This document shows, piece by piece, positions 6,233-13,524 of a stretch of DNA of 13,649 bases. Where the stretch lies: the NCBI GenBank assembly GCA_020849725.1, contig JADLAZ010000195.1, positions 1 through 13,649 on the forward strand, written 5' to 3'. This DNA is from Chloroflexota bacterium (GTDB lineage Bacteria > Chloroflexota > Chloroflexia > Thermomicrobiales > JADLAZ01). Position numbers and translations under genes: made by a program. Numbering within the stretch: the first letter of the stretch is position 1; each line of letters begins with the position of its first letter. The notes under the pieces were generated by a model. The model searched no databases. It saw only the letters and a program-made list of their open reading frames with translations, and had not been told where the DNA came from.

Positions 6233-7243
6233 ATGGAGTACACGACATTTGGCGCGGCCGGTGTGCGCGTGTCGCGACTGGCGCTCGGGCTGGGCCTGCG
6301 TGGCCAGGCCGACGCGCACGGGGCCGAGCGGCTCATCCGCCGCGCCTACGACGCTGGCGTTACGCTGTTCGACTGCGCCAACGTCTATGGCCTGCTCGAC
6401 GACCGTGCCAACGCCGGCCGCTCGGAGGAGATCCTCGGCCGGGCGCTGCGCGACGTGCGCGACGATATCGTCATCACCAGCAAGGTCGTCGGTCCGGTCG
6501 GCGCGGGGCCGAACGACCAGGGTGGCTCGCGCTACCACATCCTGCGCGAAGTCGAGCGCTCCCTGCGCCGCCTCGGCACCGACCGGATCGACATCTACCT
6601 GCTGCACGCCTTTGATGAGGCCACACCTCTGGAGGAGCAGTTCCGCGCGCTCGACGATCTGGTGCGGCAGGGCAAAGTGCGCTATGTTGGGGTCTGCAAC
6701 TACCAGGCCTGGCAAGTCTGTCGCGCGCTGTGGGTGCAGGAGCGCCTCAACGCCGCGCCGCTCATTACCGTCCAGAACCCCTACAGCCTCCTCAACCGGG
6801 CGCTGGAGGACGAGTTGTTCCCGTGCGTGCGCGCTTTCAGGCTGGGGGTCATGGCCTACGCGCCACTGGCGACCGGCTTGCTCACCGGCGCCTATCGGGT
6901 GGGTGAGACGCCGCCGCCGGGGTCGCTGTGGGCCGAGCACCGGCGTGGGCGGCTGGCCGGCATCCTGAGCGGTCCGGCCGGCGGCGTGCTGACCACAGTG
7001 CAGACCATCGCCGAGCGCATCGGCGCGTCCGTCGCCCAGGTGGCGCTGGCATGGGTGCTGGCCCGGCCGGAGGTATCGGTGGCCATCAGCGGCGCCGATA
7101 CCGTGGCGCAGCTCGACGACAACCTGGGCGCGGTCGCCATGCGCCTCGACCTGGCTGACCAGGCCGCGCTGGAGGCTGCCTCGGCTGGGCTGGCGCTGGT
7201 GCTGGATGGACCGGCCGTCGCGCCGCTCCCGGCGGAGGGGTAG
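6233..7243 (+). CDS. Aldo/keto reductase
   Basis: A 336-residue (alpha/beta)8-barrel NADPH-dependent oxidoreductase. The ATG at 6233 has AAGGAG six bases upstream and gives the canonical opening MEYTTFGAAGVRVSRLALG; an in-frame extension to 6074 has no family resemblance. The catalytic tetrad is complete: Asp47 and Tyr52 in FDCANVYG, Lys84 in ITSKV and His125 in YLLHAFD. The later segment VGVCNYQAW, the QNPYSLLNR segment and the C-terminal AISGADTVAQLDDNL cofactor-binding motif also fit. Length and motifs are most like the YajO/'VoltB' type reductases that resemble potassium-channel beta subunits. Substrates are not predictable from sequence. The gene appears to be a single transcription unit with its own hairpin after the stop; the next gene has its own promoter. 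Confidence 0.92.
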   Translation: MEYTTFGAAGVRVSRLALGLGLRGQADAHGAERLIRRAYDAGVTLFDCANVYGLLDDRANAGRSEEILGRALRDVRDDIVITSKVVGPVGAGPNDQGGSRYHILREVERSLRRLGTDRIDIYLLHAFDEATPLEEQFRALDDLVRQGKVRYVGVCNYQAWQVCRALWVQERLNAAPLITVQNPYSLLNRALEDELFPCVRAFRLGVMAYAPLATGLLTGAYRVGETPPPGSLWAEHRRGRLAGILSGPAGGVLTTVQTIAERIGASVAQVALAWVLARPEVSVAISGADTVAQLDDNLGAVAMRLDLADQAALEAASAGLALVLDGPAVAPLPAEG

Positions 7244-7256
7244 GCCCAGGCGCGTA

Positions 7257-7279
7257 GTGCGGGTTGTGGTCAACCGCGC
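7257..7279 (+). terminator. Terminator-like hairpin after the aldo/keto reductase
   Basis: GTGCGGGTTG (7257-7266) pairs with CAACCGCGC (7271-7279) around a TGGT loop, with one bulged G and one G-T pair. It begins 13 bases after the TAG stop and ends directly before the -35 box of the next gene. A T-tract is absent. Confidence 0.4.
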
Positions 7280-7309
7280 TTGACGCGGCCAGACGGCGAC
7301 TGCTATCCT
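7280..7309 (+). promoter_or_regulatory. Extended -10 promoter of the peptide ABC transporter operon
   Basis: TTGACG (7280-7285) and TATCCT (7304-7309) are separated by 18 bases, and TGC immediately precedes the -10 hexamer, giving an extended -10. The expected start near 7316 leaves a leader of about 120 bases before ATG 7439. Confidence 0.6.
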
Positions 7310-7438
7310 TGCCGCATACACCGTTGTCACGGGTTCGGTCGCCGGTCGGCCGGCGCCGGCTGTCAGTGAGGTCCGACAGGAGACACGGGCTGTGGCGCTC
7401 GTGTCGTCGCGACCGACGATGAATAGGAGAACTTGCCG

Positions 7439-9271
7439 ATGAGCACCCAGCCCGTGTGGTCGCGTCTCTCACGCCGGCTGTTCCTGGGACAGACGCTCGC
7501 TCTGGGCGCGGTCGTCATCGCCGCCTGCGGCGCGCCGCCGCCCAGCCCGACGGCTGCCCCCAAGGCGCCGCCGACGGTCGCGCCGGTGCCGACCGCCGCG
7601 CCTGCGATTGCCGCCAAGCCGGCCGAGCCGACCAAGCCGGCAGTCGTGGCCACGACCGCGCCAGCGCCCGCGGCGACGACCGCGCCGGCTAGCAAGCCTG
7701 CGGCGACGACCGCGCCGGCCAGCAAGCCCGCCGGCGCCGGCTTGCTGCGCCCGCCGGAGCCAAATCCGAAGCATGGCGGCAAGGCCGTGCTGGCAGCTGG
7801 CGTCACGACCAACCATTTCGACATTCACCAGGGCGGCGGGCCGGCCTGGATCCTTGTCCATACCTACAACAACATCGTGCGCCTGAACCCCGCCGACGGC
7901 CTGCGGTCGATCGTGCCGGACCTGGCGGAGAGTTGGGAAGTGTCCGCCGACAACAGGATCTACACGTTCAAGCTGCGCTCTGGCGTCAAGTGGCACGATG
8001 GCAGCGACTTCACTGCCGACGATGTTGTTGCGACGTTTAACCGCATTATCAAGCCGCCCGAAGGCGTGGTTAGTGTGTTCAAAGCCCAGTTCGGTGCGCT
8101 CACCAGCGTTGAGGCGCCGGACAAATTGACGGTCAAGATGACGCTCAGCGAGCCACGGGCATACTTCTTGGAGTTGCTGACAACCGAATCGGCAATCCTC
8201 TATTCGAAGAAGGCGCTCGATGAGAACAAAGGCGATCTGCGCAAAGTGATCGCGCCCGGCACCGGCGCCTACATCTTCAAGGACCACAAGGTCGGCGAGA
8301 AGTGGACGTTGGACAAGAACCCGAATTACTGGGACAAGGAATTGCCCTACATCGACTCGCTGGAGTTCATCAACGCGCCGGCATGGAGCGACCGCGGCAC
8401 TGCTATTCTCTCTGGCCAGGCCGATCTCTCCTGGAATGTCTCCAAGGAGACGTTCGAGGAGGGCCAGAAACGAAAAGACACGATTGGCACGTTCATGATC
8501 GCCGGCGCTGGTGCCTACATGGTCTACTTCAATACCGCGAAGAAGCCGTTCAGCGATGTCAATGTCCGTCGCGCCTGCCACCTGGCCCTCAGCCGCCAGG
8601 ATTTGTTCGAGGCGTTCAAGACGCAGGAACCGCTCAACTACACTCGCTACATGAGCCACGGCTTCGAGTTTGCTATGACGCCGGACGATGTTCTGAAGCA
8701 GCCCGGCTATCGGGCCGATAAGAAAGAAGACATCGCCACCGCCAAGAAGTTGCTGACGGAATCGGGCTTCCCGGATGGTATCAAGGGCCTGCAACTCATC
8801 ACTGCCTCGGTCGGCCCCCATGCCCAAACGCTCGCGCCGGCGACTCAGGCGATCCTGAAGACCAACATCGCCGTTGAGTCGACGATCAATGCGGTCGAGC
8901 GCGCCGTCCTCAACGATGAGATGAAGAAGGGTCAGTGGGACATGTCGGTCAACACGATCGGCTTCCCACTCTACGATCCGACATTGGGCTGGATCAACTA
9001 CTTCAGCACCAACGGGCCGAACAACCTGGGCAAGTACAGCAACCCGAAGTTCGATGACATGCTGAAGACCCTCGACAAAGAAACCGATCTAGCCAAGCGC
9101 AAGACGTTGTTCCGCCAGATGGAGGACTTCCTCGATCAGGAATCGCCCTGGATGACGATTGGCTTCACCAGCCACCTCCACATGTGGAAGACGTACCTCA
9201 AGGGCATGCAGTTCGATAAGCGCGTTCGGCTGTCCTGGGGAAAGACTGACATCATGTGGATTGACAAATAG
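7439..9271 (+). CDS. Peptide/nickel-type ABC transporter substrate-binding lipoprotein
   Basis: A 610-residue family 5 solute-binding protein (DppA/OppA type). ATG 7439 has AGGAGA eight bases upstream; the in-frame TTG at 7433 would leave only two. The signal peptide combines a twin-arginine motif, SRRLFLG (11-17), with a lipobox VIAAC whose Cys30 would be lipidated. Residues 31 to about 103 are an Ala/Pro/Thr/Lys-rich linker with a 10-residue tandem repeat. The binding domain shows the family pattern: VPDLAESWEVSADNRIYTFKLR, GVKWHDGSDFTADDV, PGTGAYIF, NPNYWDKELPYID, and FNTAKKPFSDVNVRRA near the middle. It would be anchored outside the membrane and deliver oligopeptides or similar ligands to the two permeases encoded next. 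Ligand specificity is unknown. Third codon positions appear less GC-rich than in purF or the reductase. Confidence 0.93.
   Translation: MSTQPVWSRLSRRLFLGQTLALGAVVIAACGAPPPSPTAAPKAPPTVAPVPTAAPAIAAKPAEPTKPAVVATTAPAPAATTAPASKPAATTAPASKPAGAGLLRPPEPNPKHGGKAVLAAGVTTNHFDIHQGGGPAWILVHTYNNIVRLNPADGLRSIVPDLAESWEVSADNRIYTFKLRSGVKWHDGSDFTADDVVATFNRIIKPPEGVVSVFKAQFGALTSVEAPDKLTVKMTLSEPRAYFLELLTTESAILYSKKALDENKGDLRKVIAPGTGAYIFKDHKVGEKWTLDKNPNYWDKELPYIDSLEFINAPAWSDRGTAILSGQADLSWNVSKETFEEGQKRKDTIGTFMIAGAGAYMVYFNTAKKPFSDVNVRRACHLALSRQDLFEAFKTQEPLNYTRYMSHGFEFAMTPDDVLKQPGYRADKKEDIATAKKLLTESGFPDGIKGLQLITASVGPHAQTLAPATQAILKTNIAVESTINAVERAVLNDEMKKGQWDMSVNTIGFPLYDPTLGWINYFSTNGPNNLGKYSNPKFDDMLKTLDKETDLAKRKTLFRQMEDFLDQESPWMTIGFTSHLHMWKTYLKGMQFDKRVRLSWGKTDIMWIDK
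7671..7730 (+). repeat. Two 30-bp tandem repeats in the lipoprotein linker
   Basis: Units at 7671-7700 and 7701-7730 differ at only 2 of 30 bases and each encode the decapeptide AATTAPASKP register. They sit in the flexible linker between the lipidated cysteine and the binding domain. Repeat number could vary by slippage without harming the fold. Confidence 0.75.
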
Positions 9272-9290
9272 CGTTACAGCACACCAGGCA

Positions 9291-9330
9291 ACAGGGCGAT
9301 GTAGTGGCCTCGGCCATCACGTCGCCCTGT
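9291..9330 (+). promoter_or_regulatory. Large intercistronic hairpin between binding protein and permease genes
   Basis: Arms at 9291-9309 and 9312-9330 are 19 bases each and pair except for one A-C mismatch and two G-T wobbles, closing on a small CTCG loop. It lies in the 90-base gap between the binding-protein stop and the first permease start, with no T-tract. In binding-protein operons such hairpins commonly protect or attenuate the message so that the binding protein is made in excess; that role is inferred. Confidence 0.6.
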
Positions 9331-9361
9331 CGTCACCTTGCTGCCCCGTCACGAGAGCGTT

Positions 9362-10321
9362 ATGCATCGCTATATTCTGCGCCGGTTGGCTATCGCCGTT
9401 CCGACCCTCATCGGGATCACCATCCTGATCTTTCTGGCTATGCGCGTGCTGCCCGGCGATCCACTGGCGACGATCGAGTCCGAGACGGTCGGCCAGATCC
9501 AGCTTACGCCGGAGCAGGTGGCGAAGGCACGGGCCAGCCTCGGCCTTGATCGCCCCTATCACGAACAGTATCTCTCGTGGATGCGAGATGTTCTCAGTGG
9601 CAATTTCGGCACGTCATTCTGGCGTGGCGAGCCATTGATCGAACTGATCGCCCGGCGCGCGCCAATCTCGATTCAAATTGCGCTTATGGCCGTCGTGTTC
9701 GCGTTGCTCATGGGCGTGCCGCTGGGCATGTTGTCGGCGGCACGCCGCAATGCGCCGGTCGACTACATCACGCGCGTGTTCGTGACCATCTTTCAGGCAC
9801 TGCCGAGCTTCCTGCTCGGTATGGTGTTCATCCTCGTCGGAATCAGCTTCTTCGACTATCGCCCACCACTCACCATTATCTACTTCTGGCAGGAACCGAC
9901 CCGCAACCTGGAAATGACCATCGGGCCAGCGCTGGCGCTGGGTCTTGGCCTTGGCGCCTTCATTGCCCGGATCATGCGGTCGGCAACACTGGAGGTGCTG
10001 AATGAGGATTATGTGCGCACAGCGCGAGCGAAGGGCTTGGAAGATCGCGGAGTGTTGTTGCGGCATGTCTTGAAGAACTCGCTGTTGCCGGTTGTCACTG
10101 TCTCGGGGCTGGCGCTCGGTGGCTTGATTGGTGGTTCAGTGGCGGTCGAGCGCGCCTTTGGCGTGCCGGGCCTTGGGCTGGCCCTTGTCATGGCTGTCAC
10201 CGAGCGTGATTGGATGTTGATCCAGAATCTGGTGCTCTTCTATGGCATTGTCTTCGTTATTGTGAACCTGCTGGTCGATCTGAGTTACGCGTGGATTGAC
10301 CCCCGCATTCACTACGGCTAG
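9362..10321 (+). CDS. DppB/OppB-type ABC transporter permease
   Basis: A 319-residue inner-membrane permease. ATG 9362 gives the canonical start MHRYILRRLAIAVPTLIGIT; a TTG eight codons earlier is also open but adds no family sequence. A GAGAG lies four bases upstream, a modest site. The first membrane helix (about 9-28) is followed by the family segment RVLPGDP (28-34) and LGLDRPYHEQYLSW (60-73). Several more hydrophobic segments lie at about 102-125, 138-163, 187-203, 245-260 and 287-306. The cytoplasmic EAA loop that docks on the ATPase is EVLNEDYVRTARAKGLEDRG (211-230). The C-terminus YAWIDPRIHYG is typical of DppB. It pairs with the next gene as a heterodimeric channel. Substrate class (dipeptide, oligopeptide or nickel) is undetermined. 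Confidence 0.94.
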   Translation: MHRYILRRLAIAVPTLIGITILIFLAMRVLPGDPLATIESETVGQIQLTPEQVAKARASLGLDRPYHEQYLSWMRDVLSGNFGTSFWRGEPLIELIARRAPISIQIALMAVVFALLMGVPLGMLSAARRNAPVDYITRVFVTIFQALPSFLLGMVFILVGISFFDYRPPLTIIYFWQEPTRNLEMTIGPALALGLGLGAFIARIMRSATLEVLNEDYVRTARAKGLEDRGVLLRHVLKNSLLPVVTVSGLALGGLIGGSVAVERAFGVPGLGLALVMAVTERDWMLIQNLVLFYGIVFVIVNLLVDLSYAWIDPRIHYG

Positions 10322-10392
10322 TAGCCAGCCGCGCCGATCGCCAGCCCACACGCCTGCGACTGCCGACCATTTCACAGGAGAGCGCCGCGCTT

Positions 10393-11316
10393 ATGAGTCA
10401 AACACAGACGCCGACGTTGCCGGGCGCTCGAGCCTGGACGGCCGGACCCAGCATGAGCCGGGCGGCCCGCTTCACGGCGTTCGTGCGACGCTTCATGCGC
10501 ACCTCACCGCTTGGCACAGCGGCGGCTGGATTCTTGATCGTTATCTGCCTGGCGGCGATCTTCGCTGACTTCATTGCGCCCTACCCGCCCCTGGACGCCC
10601 ATTTCTCCGCCACGCGTCAACCCCCCTCGGCGCAGTACTGGCTGGGCACGGATTATCTGGGTCGTGACATCCTGTCGCGCCTTATCTATGGCGCGCGCGT
10701 GACGTTGCTGGTGGCAATCACATCGGTGCTGCTTGGTGATACCGTCGGTTTCCTGTGGGGTGTGGCGTCCGGCTACATTGGTGGGCGCTTCGACATGATC
10801 AGCCAGCGCATTCTGGATGTCTTGCTATCGTTCCCCGGATTGATCCTGGCCATCCTCCTGATGGCGGCGCTTGGCGCGGGCTTGACCACCGTCATCATCG
10901 CGATCGCCATTTCGCGGATCCCGCTGTCAACGCGCGTCATCCGGTCGGTGGTGCTGTCCGTTAAGGAGGCATCGTATATCGAGGCGGCGCGCAGCATTGG
11001 TGCGACATCCCCCGGTGTTATGATCCGGCATGTCGCGCCGCAGTGCCTGGCGCCATTGCTCGTCATCTTGAGCGCGAACATTGGCACCGCTATCTTCGCC
11101 GAGTCGGCACTGTCGTTCCTGGGCATCGGCGTGCCGCCGCCAACACCAACCTGGGGCAACATGCTCGGCGGTGTGCTCGCTGAGGCCTTCAAGCCACCCT
11201 GGTGGATGATCGTCTTCCCCGGTCTGGCCATCACGCTGACGATCATGGCCTGCAACTTGTTCGGTGACGCGCTGCGCGATGTGCTCGACCCACGCCTGAA
11301 GCGCCGCATCGACTGA
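10393..11316 (+). CDS. DppC/OppC-type ABC transporter permease
   Basis: A 307-residue inner-membrane permease, partner of the preceding DppB-like protein. ATG 10393 follows AGGAGAG at 10376-10382 with a 10-base gap; the gene starts 71 bases after the previous stop. The first membrane helix is at about 41-62. The DppC-specific motif WLGTDYLGRDILSRLIYGAR is at 83-102. The EAA loop is EASYIEAARSIGATSPGVM (192-210). The end, FGDALRDVLDPRLKRR, is canonical. The transporter operon stops here: no ATP-binding (DppD/DppF-like) genes follow, and the next genes read in the opposite direction. The complex must use ATPases encoded elsewhere, or the operon has lost them. Confidence 0.94.
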   Translation: MSQTQTPTLPGARAWTAGPSMSRAARFTAFVRRFMRTSPLGTAAAGFLIVICLAAIFADFIAPYPPLDAHFSATRQPPSAQYWLGTDYLGRDILSRLIYGARVTLLVAITSVLLGDTVGFLWGVASGYIGGRFDMISQRILDVLLSFPGLILAILLMAALGAGLTTVIIAIAISRIPLSTRVIRSVVLSVKEASYIEAARSIGATSPGVMIRHVAPQCLAPLLVILSANIGTAIFAESALSFLGIGVPPPTPTWGNMLGGVLAEAFKPPWWMIVFPGLAITLTIMACNLFGDALRDVLDPRLKRRID

Positions 11317-11404
11317 CCGTGATGTCGTTGTCGCTCGGCATCAGCCGCGCGTGGAATGCGCCCGCGTGGCAGCCGCTTGGTCGCCGTCCGGCGTGGTGAC
11401 CGGC

Positions 11405-11724
11405 TCAGTGATGCGGCCTCGCATACACTACCCGGCCCTTGGTCATGATCACGCGCAGGAAGAAATCACCCAGCGCCAGGCGTTGCTCGATCTGCTCGGG
11501 ACTGCGCACCATGATATTGACGCCGAAGGTCGGTCGGGGGCGCAGCAGGATGTCGATGGCAGATCGACCTGGCGTCCCGGCGTCCGATATCAGCACGAGC
11601 AGTTCGACATCCGAGTCAGCAGTCGGCGTCCCGTAGGCGTAGGCGCCGAAGACGACGATCTACTCGGGCTGGAAGCCCGCGACGATGCGGTCACAGGGGC
11701 GGCGATCTCGGTCCATTCCGGCAT
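11405..11724 (-). pseudogene. Decayed MNT-type nucleotidyltransferase (antitoxin-like)
   Basis: The start at ATG 11724 (MPEWTEIAAP) has GGGAGG eight bases upstream, but its frame leaves the family pattern near 11695. A second frame then continues as DRIVAGFQPE, then TAG (11662-11660), then IVVFGAYAYGTPTADSDVE and on to EGRVVYAR-like KGRVVYARPHH at the stop 11405. Joined, this matches small MNT-domain nucleotidyltransferases (for example of MNT/HEPN pairs): 'RIV..F.P..I.LFGSYAYGTP..DSDVDLLV'. Two lesions are needed, an apparent one-base loss and a nonsense codon where family members usually have Arg, Lys or Gln. The catalytic GS is GA and the second metal Asp of DSDxD is Glu. No HEPN partner is visible on either side. 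A sequencing error could explain one lesion but hardly all four. Confidence 0.7.
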
Positions 11725-11781
11725 TGATGCCGCCTCCCTGGCCATCCGACACCCACGGCGCCCAGGTTGGACCAAGGACCA

Positions 11782-13248
11782 TTACCGCGTGGGCAGGCCA
11801 GCCAGGCCCGGCAGTGTGGCGGCCACCGGCTGCGGGCGCTCCAGGGCGAGCTTGTCCATCAGGTCCATCTGGATCGGCACCGGGTAGTTGCTGGTGAAGC
11901 AGCCGGTGCAGAACTCATTGCGCGCCAGGTCGATCGCCCGCAGCAGGCCGTCGACGCTCAGGTAGCCGAGGCTGTTGGCGTTGATGTGGGTCGCGATCTC
12001 GTCCACGCTCTTGTGGGCGGCGATCAGCTCGTGGCGGGTGGCGACGTCCAGACCGAGGTAGCACGGGAAGCGAAAGGCCGGCGAGTGGATGCGGACATGC
12101 ACCTCTTCGGCGCCGGCCTGGCGCAGCAGCCGCACCAGTGGCTGCGTCGTCGTGCCGCGCACGATCGAGTCGTCGACCAGCACGACGCGCTTGCCACGCA
12201 GCACCTCCGGCAACGGGTTGAACTTCAGGCCGACGCCGACATCGCGCAGCCGCTGGTCGGGTTGGATGAACGTGCGGCCGATGTAGCGGTTCTTGATCAG
12301 ACCCTCGGCGAACGGAATGCCGCTGACCTGGCTGTAGCCGATGGCTGCCGGGATGGCCGAGTCCGGCACCGGCACGACGACGTCGGCATCAACCGGATGC
12401 TCGCGCGCCAGCTCCTCGCCCATGCGCTGGCGGGTCAAGTAGACGCGGCGGTCGTTGATGATGCTGTCCGGGCGCGCGAAGTAGATGTACTCGAACAGGC
12501 ACATTGCCCGCGCCTCCGACAGCATGCCGGTGTGCGCGCGGTAGCCTTCAGCGTCGATGACGACGATCTCGCCGGGAGCGATTTCGCGCACGAGCGCCGC
12601 GCCGATCGTCATCAGCGCGCACGACTCGGAGGCCAGCACCCAGCCGCCCACGCCGCCCTCCAGCCGGCCGAGGCACAGCGGCCGCACGCCGAACGGGTCG
12701 CGCACGCCGATGAGGCGGTCGGGAGTGGCAATGACCAGGCTGTAGGAGCCCATGAAGCGGGGCATCGCCCGCCGGATCTTCTCCACCCAGTCTCGGCCCG
12801 GTGCGTCGGCGATGAGCTGGGTGATTACCTCGCTGTCGGTCGATGAGGCGAACTCGGCGCCCAGCCGAGACATCTCGTGGCGCAGCGGCTGGGCATTGAC
12901 GAGGTTGCCGTTGTGGGCGACGGCGAACTCTCCCAACTCACACACGGCCCGGATCGGCGAGGCGTTGGCGACCGAGCAACTGCCGGTCGTGCTGTAGCGG
13001 GTGTGGCCGACGGCGATGTGACCGGGCAGCGCCGCGAGATCGGACTCGCTGAACGCTTGTGAGACCAGACCCATGTGCGTCCGCAGTCGCAGGAGGGCGC
13101 CGTCGCCCGTGGCGATGCCGGCGCTCTCCTGGCCGCGATGCTGCAGCGCGTACAGGCCGAAGAAGGTCAGCCGGGCGACATCATGCCCGGGTGCATAGAC
13201 GCCGAAGATGCCGCATTCCTCGTGGATCTTGTCGAGATCCGGAATCAT
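11782..13248 (-). CDS. purF: Amidophosphoribosyltransferase (PurF), type with propeptide and Fe-S cysteines
   Basis: A 488-residue enzyme for the first step of purine synthesis: PRPP plus glutamine to phosphoribosylamine. ATG 13248 is chosen because AGGAGG lies eight bases upstream (13257-13262), and because MIPDLDKIHEE is then an 11-residue propeptide before Cys12 in ECGIFGVYA, as in Bacillus subtilis PurF, where cleavage exposes the N-terminal nucleophile. An in-frame extension to 13299 is unlikely. The Ntn-glutaminase half shows LQHRGQESAGI, GHTRYSTTG and AHNGNLVN. The PRPP loop is VVLVDDSIVRGTT (355-367). Cys250, Cys396, Cys447 and Cys450 (FCTGC) match the four ligands of the [4Fe-4S] cluster in Bacillus-type enzymes. 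It stands alone, without purL or purM next to it in view, and faces the transporter operon convergently. Confidence 0.97.
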   Translation of the reverse strand: MIPDLDKIHEECGIFGVYAPGHDVARLTFFGLYALQHRGQESAGIATGDGALLRLRTHMGLVSQAFSESDLAALPGHIAVGHTRYSTTGSCSVANASPIRAVCELGEFAVAHNGNLVNAQPLRHEMSRLGAEFASSTDSEVITQLIADAPGRDWVEKIRRAMPRFMGSYSLVIATPDRLIGVRDPFGVRPLCLGRLEGGVGGWVLASESCALMTIGAALVREIAPGEIVVIDAEGYRAHTGMLSEARAMCLFEYIYFARPDSIINDRRVYLTRQRMGEELAREHPVDADVVVPVPDSAIPAAIGYSQVSGIPFAEGLIKNRYIGRTFIQPDQRLRDVGVGLKFNPLPEVLRGKRVVLVDDSIVRGTTTQPLVRLLRQAGAEEVHVRIHSPAFRFPCYLGLDVATRHELIAAHKSVDEIATHINANSLGYLSVDGLLRAIDLARNEFCTGCFTSNYPVPIQMDLMDKLALERPQPVAATLPGLAGLPTR

Positions 13249-13306
13249 GCCTCGGCCCTCCTTCGTCGTAGTTCCGGCTCGCCCACCCGCGATCCTCACC
13301 TATCCC

Positions 13307-13312
13307 ATTGTA
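13307..13312 (-). promoter_or_regulatory. Possible -10 box of purF
   Basis: TACAAT on the minus strand (13312-13307) lies about 60 bases before the purF ATG. No good -35 hexamer is found at the right distance, so this is tentative; an activator-dependent promoter would look like this. Confidence 0.3.
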
Positions 13313-13361
13313 CCCGACGCAGCAGGCAGCATCCGGTGTCGTGCGGCCATCGGCGCCCGGC

Positions 13362-13389
13362 TTGACAGCGAACCGGACCATGGTAGAGT
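13362..13389 (+). promoter_or_regulatory. Promoter of the molybdenum-hydroxylase small subunit gene
   Basis: TTGACA (13362-13367) and TAGAGT (13384-13389) are 16 bases apart, and TGG precedes the -10, giving an extended -10. Transcription would begin near 13396, leaving a leader of about 130 bases before ATG 13525. It diverges from purF. Confidence 0.6.
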
Positions 13390-13524
13390 GGCGCCAACGT
13401 GCAGGCACAGCACAACCGTGGCCAGGCGATGCGATTCCCGGCCGACCAGGAGACGCGCGGCAACGGCGGTGCTGCTGCGGGCGGTGGCGACGATGCGCTA
13501 ACCCGACGAGGAGGGAGACAGCCC

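Noticed and set aside
7419..7442. Seven-codon upstream ORF (MNRRTCR) whose TGA overlaps the ATG of the binding-protein gene.
   Set aside because: No ribosome binding site of its own; it simply spans the Shine-Dalgarno region. Kept only as a curiosity.
7469..8827. A 452-codon minus-strand frame antisense to the binding-protein gene.
   Set aside because: Shadow of the binding-protein gene; it becomes a low-complexity Arg/Gly run opposite the Ala/Pro linker and has no recognisable domain.
11660..11662. In-frame TAG in the nucleotidyltransferase remnant as a recoded (pyrrolysine or readthrough) codon.
   Set aside because: A frameshift and two altered catalytic residues accompany it, there is no supporting RNA structure, and pyrrolysine use is confined to special lineages.
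11767..12846. A 359-codon plus-strand frame opposite purF.
   Set aside because: Antisense shadow; purF carries every expected catalytic and cluster residue on the other strand.
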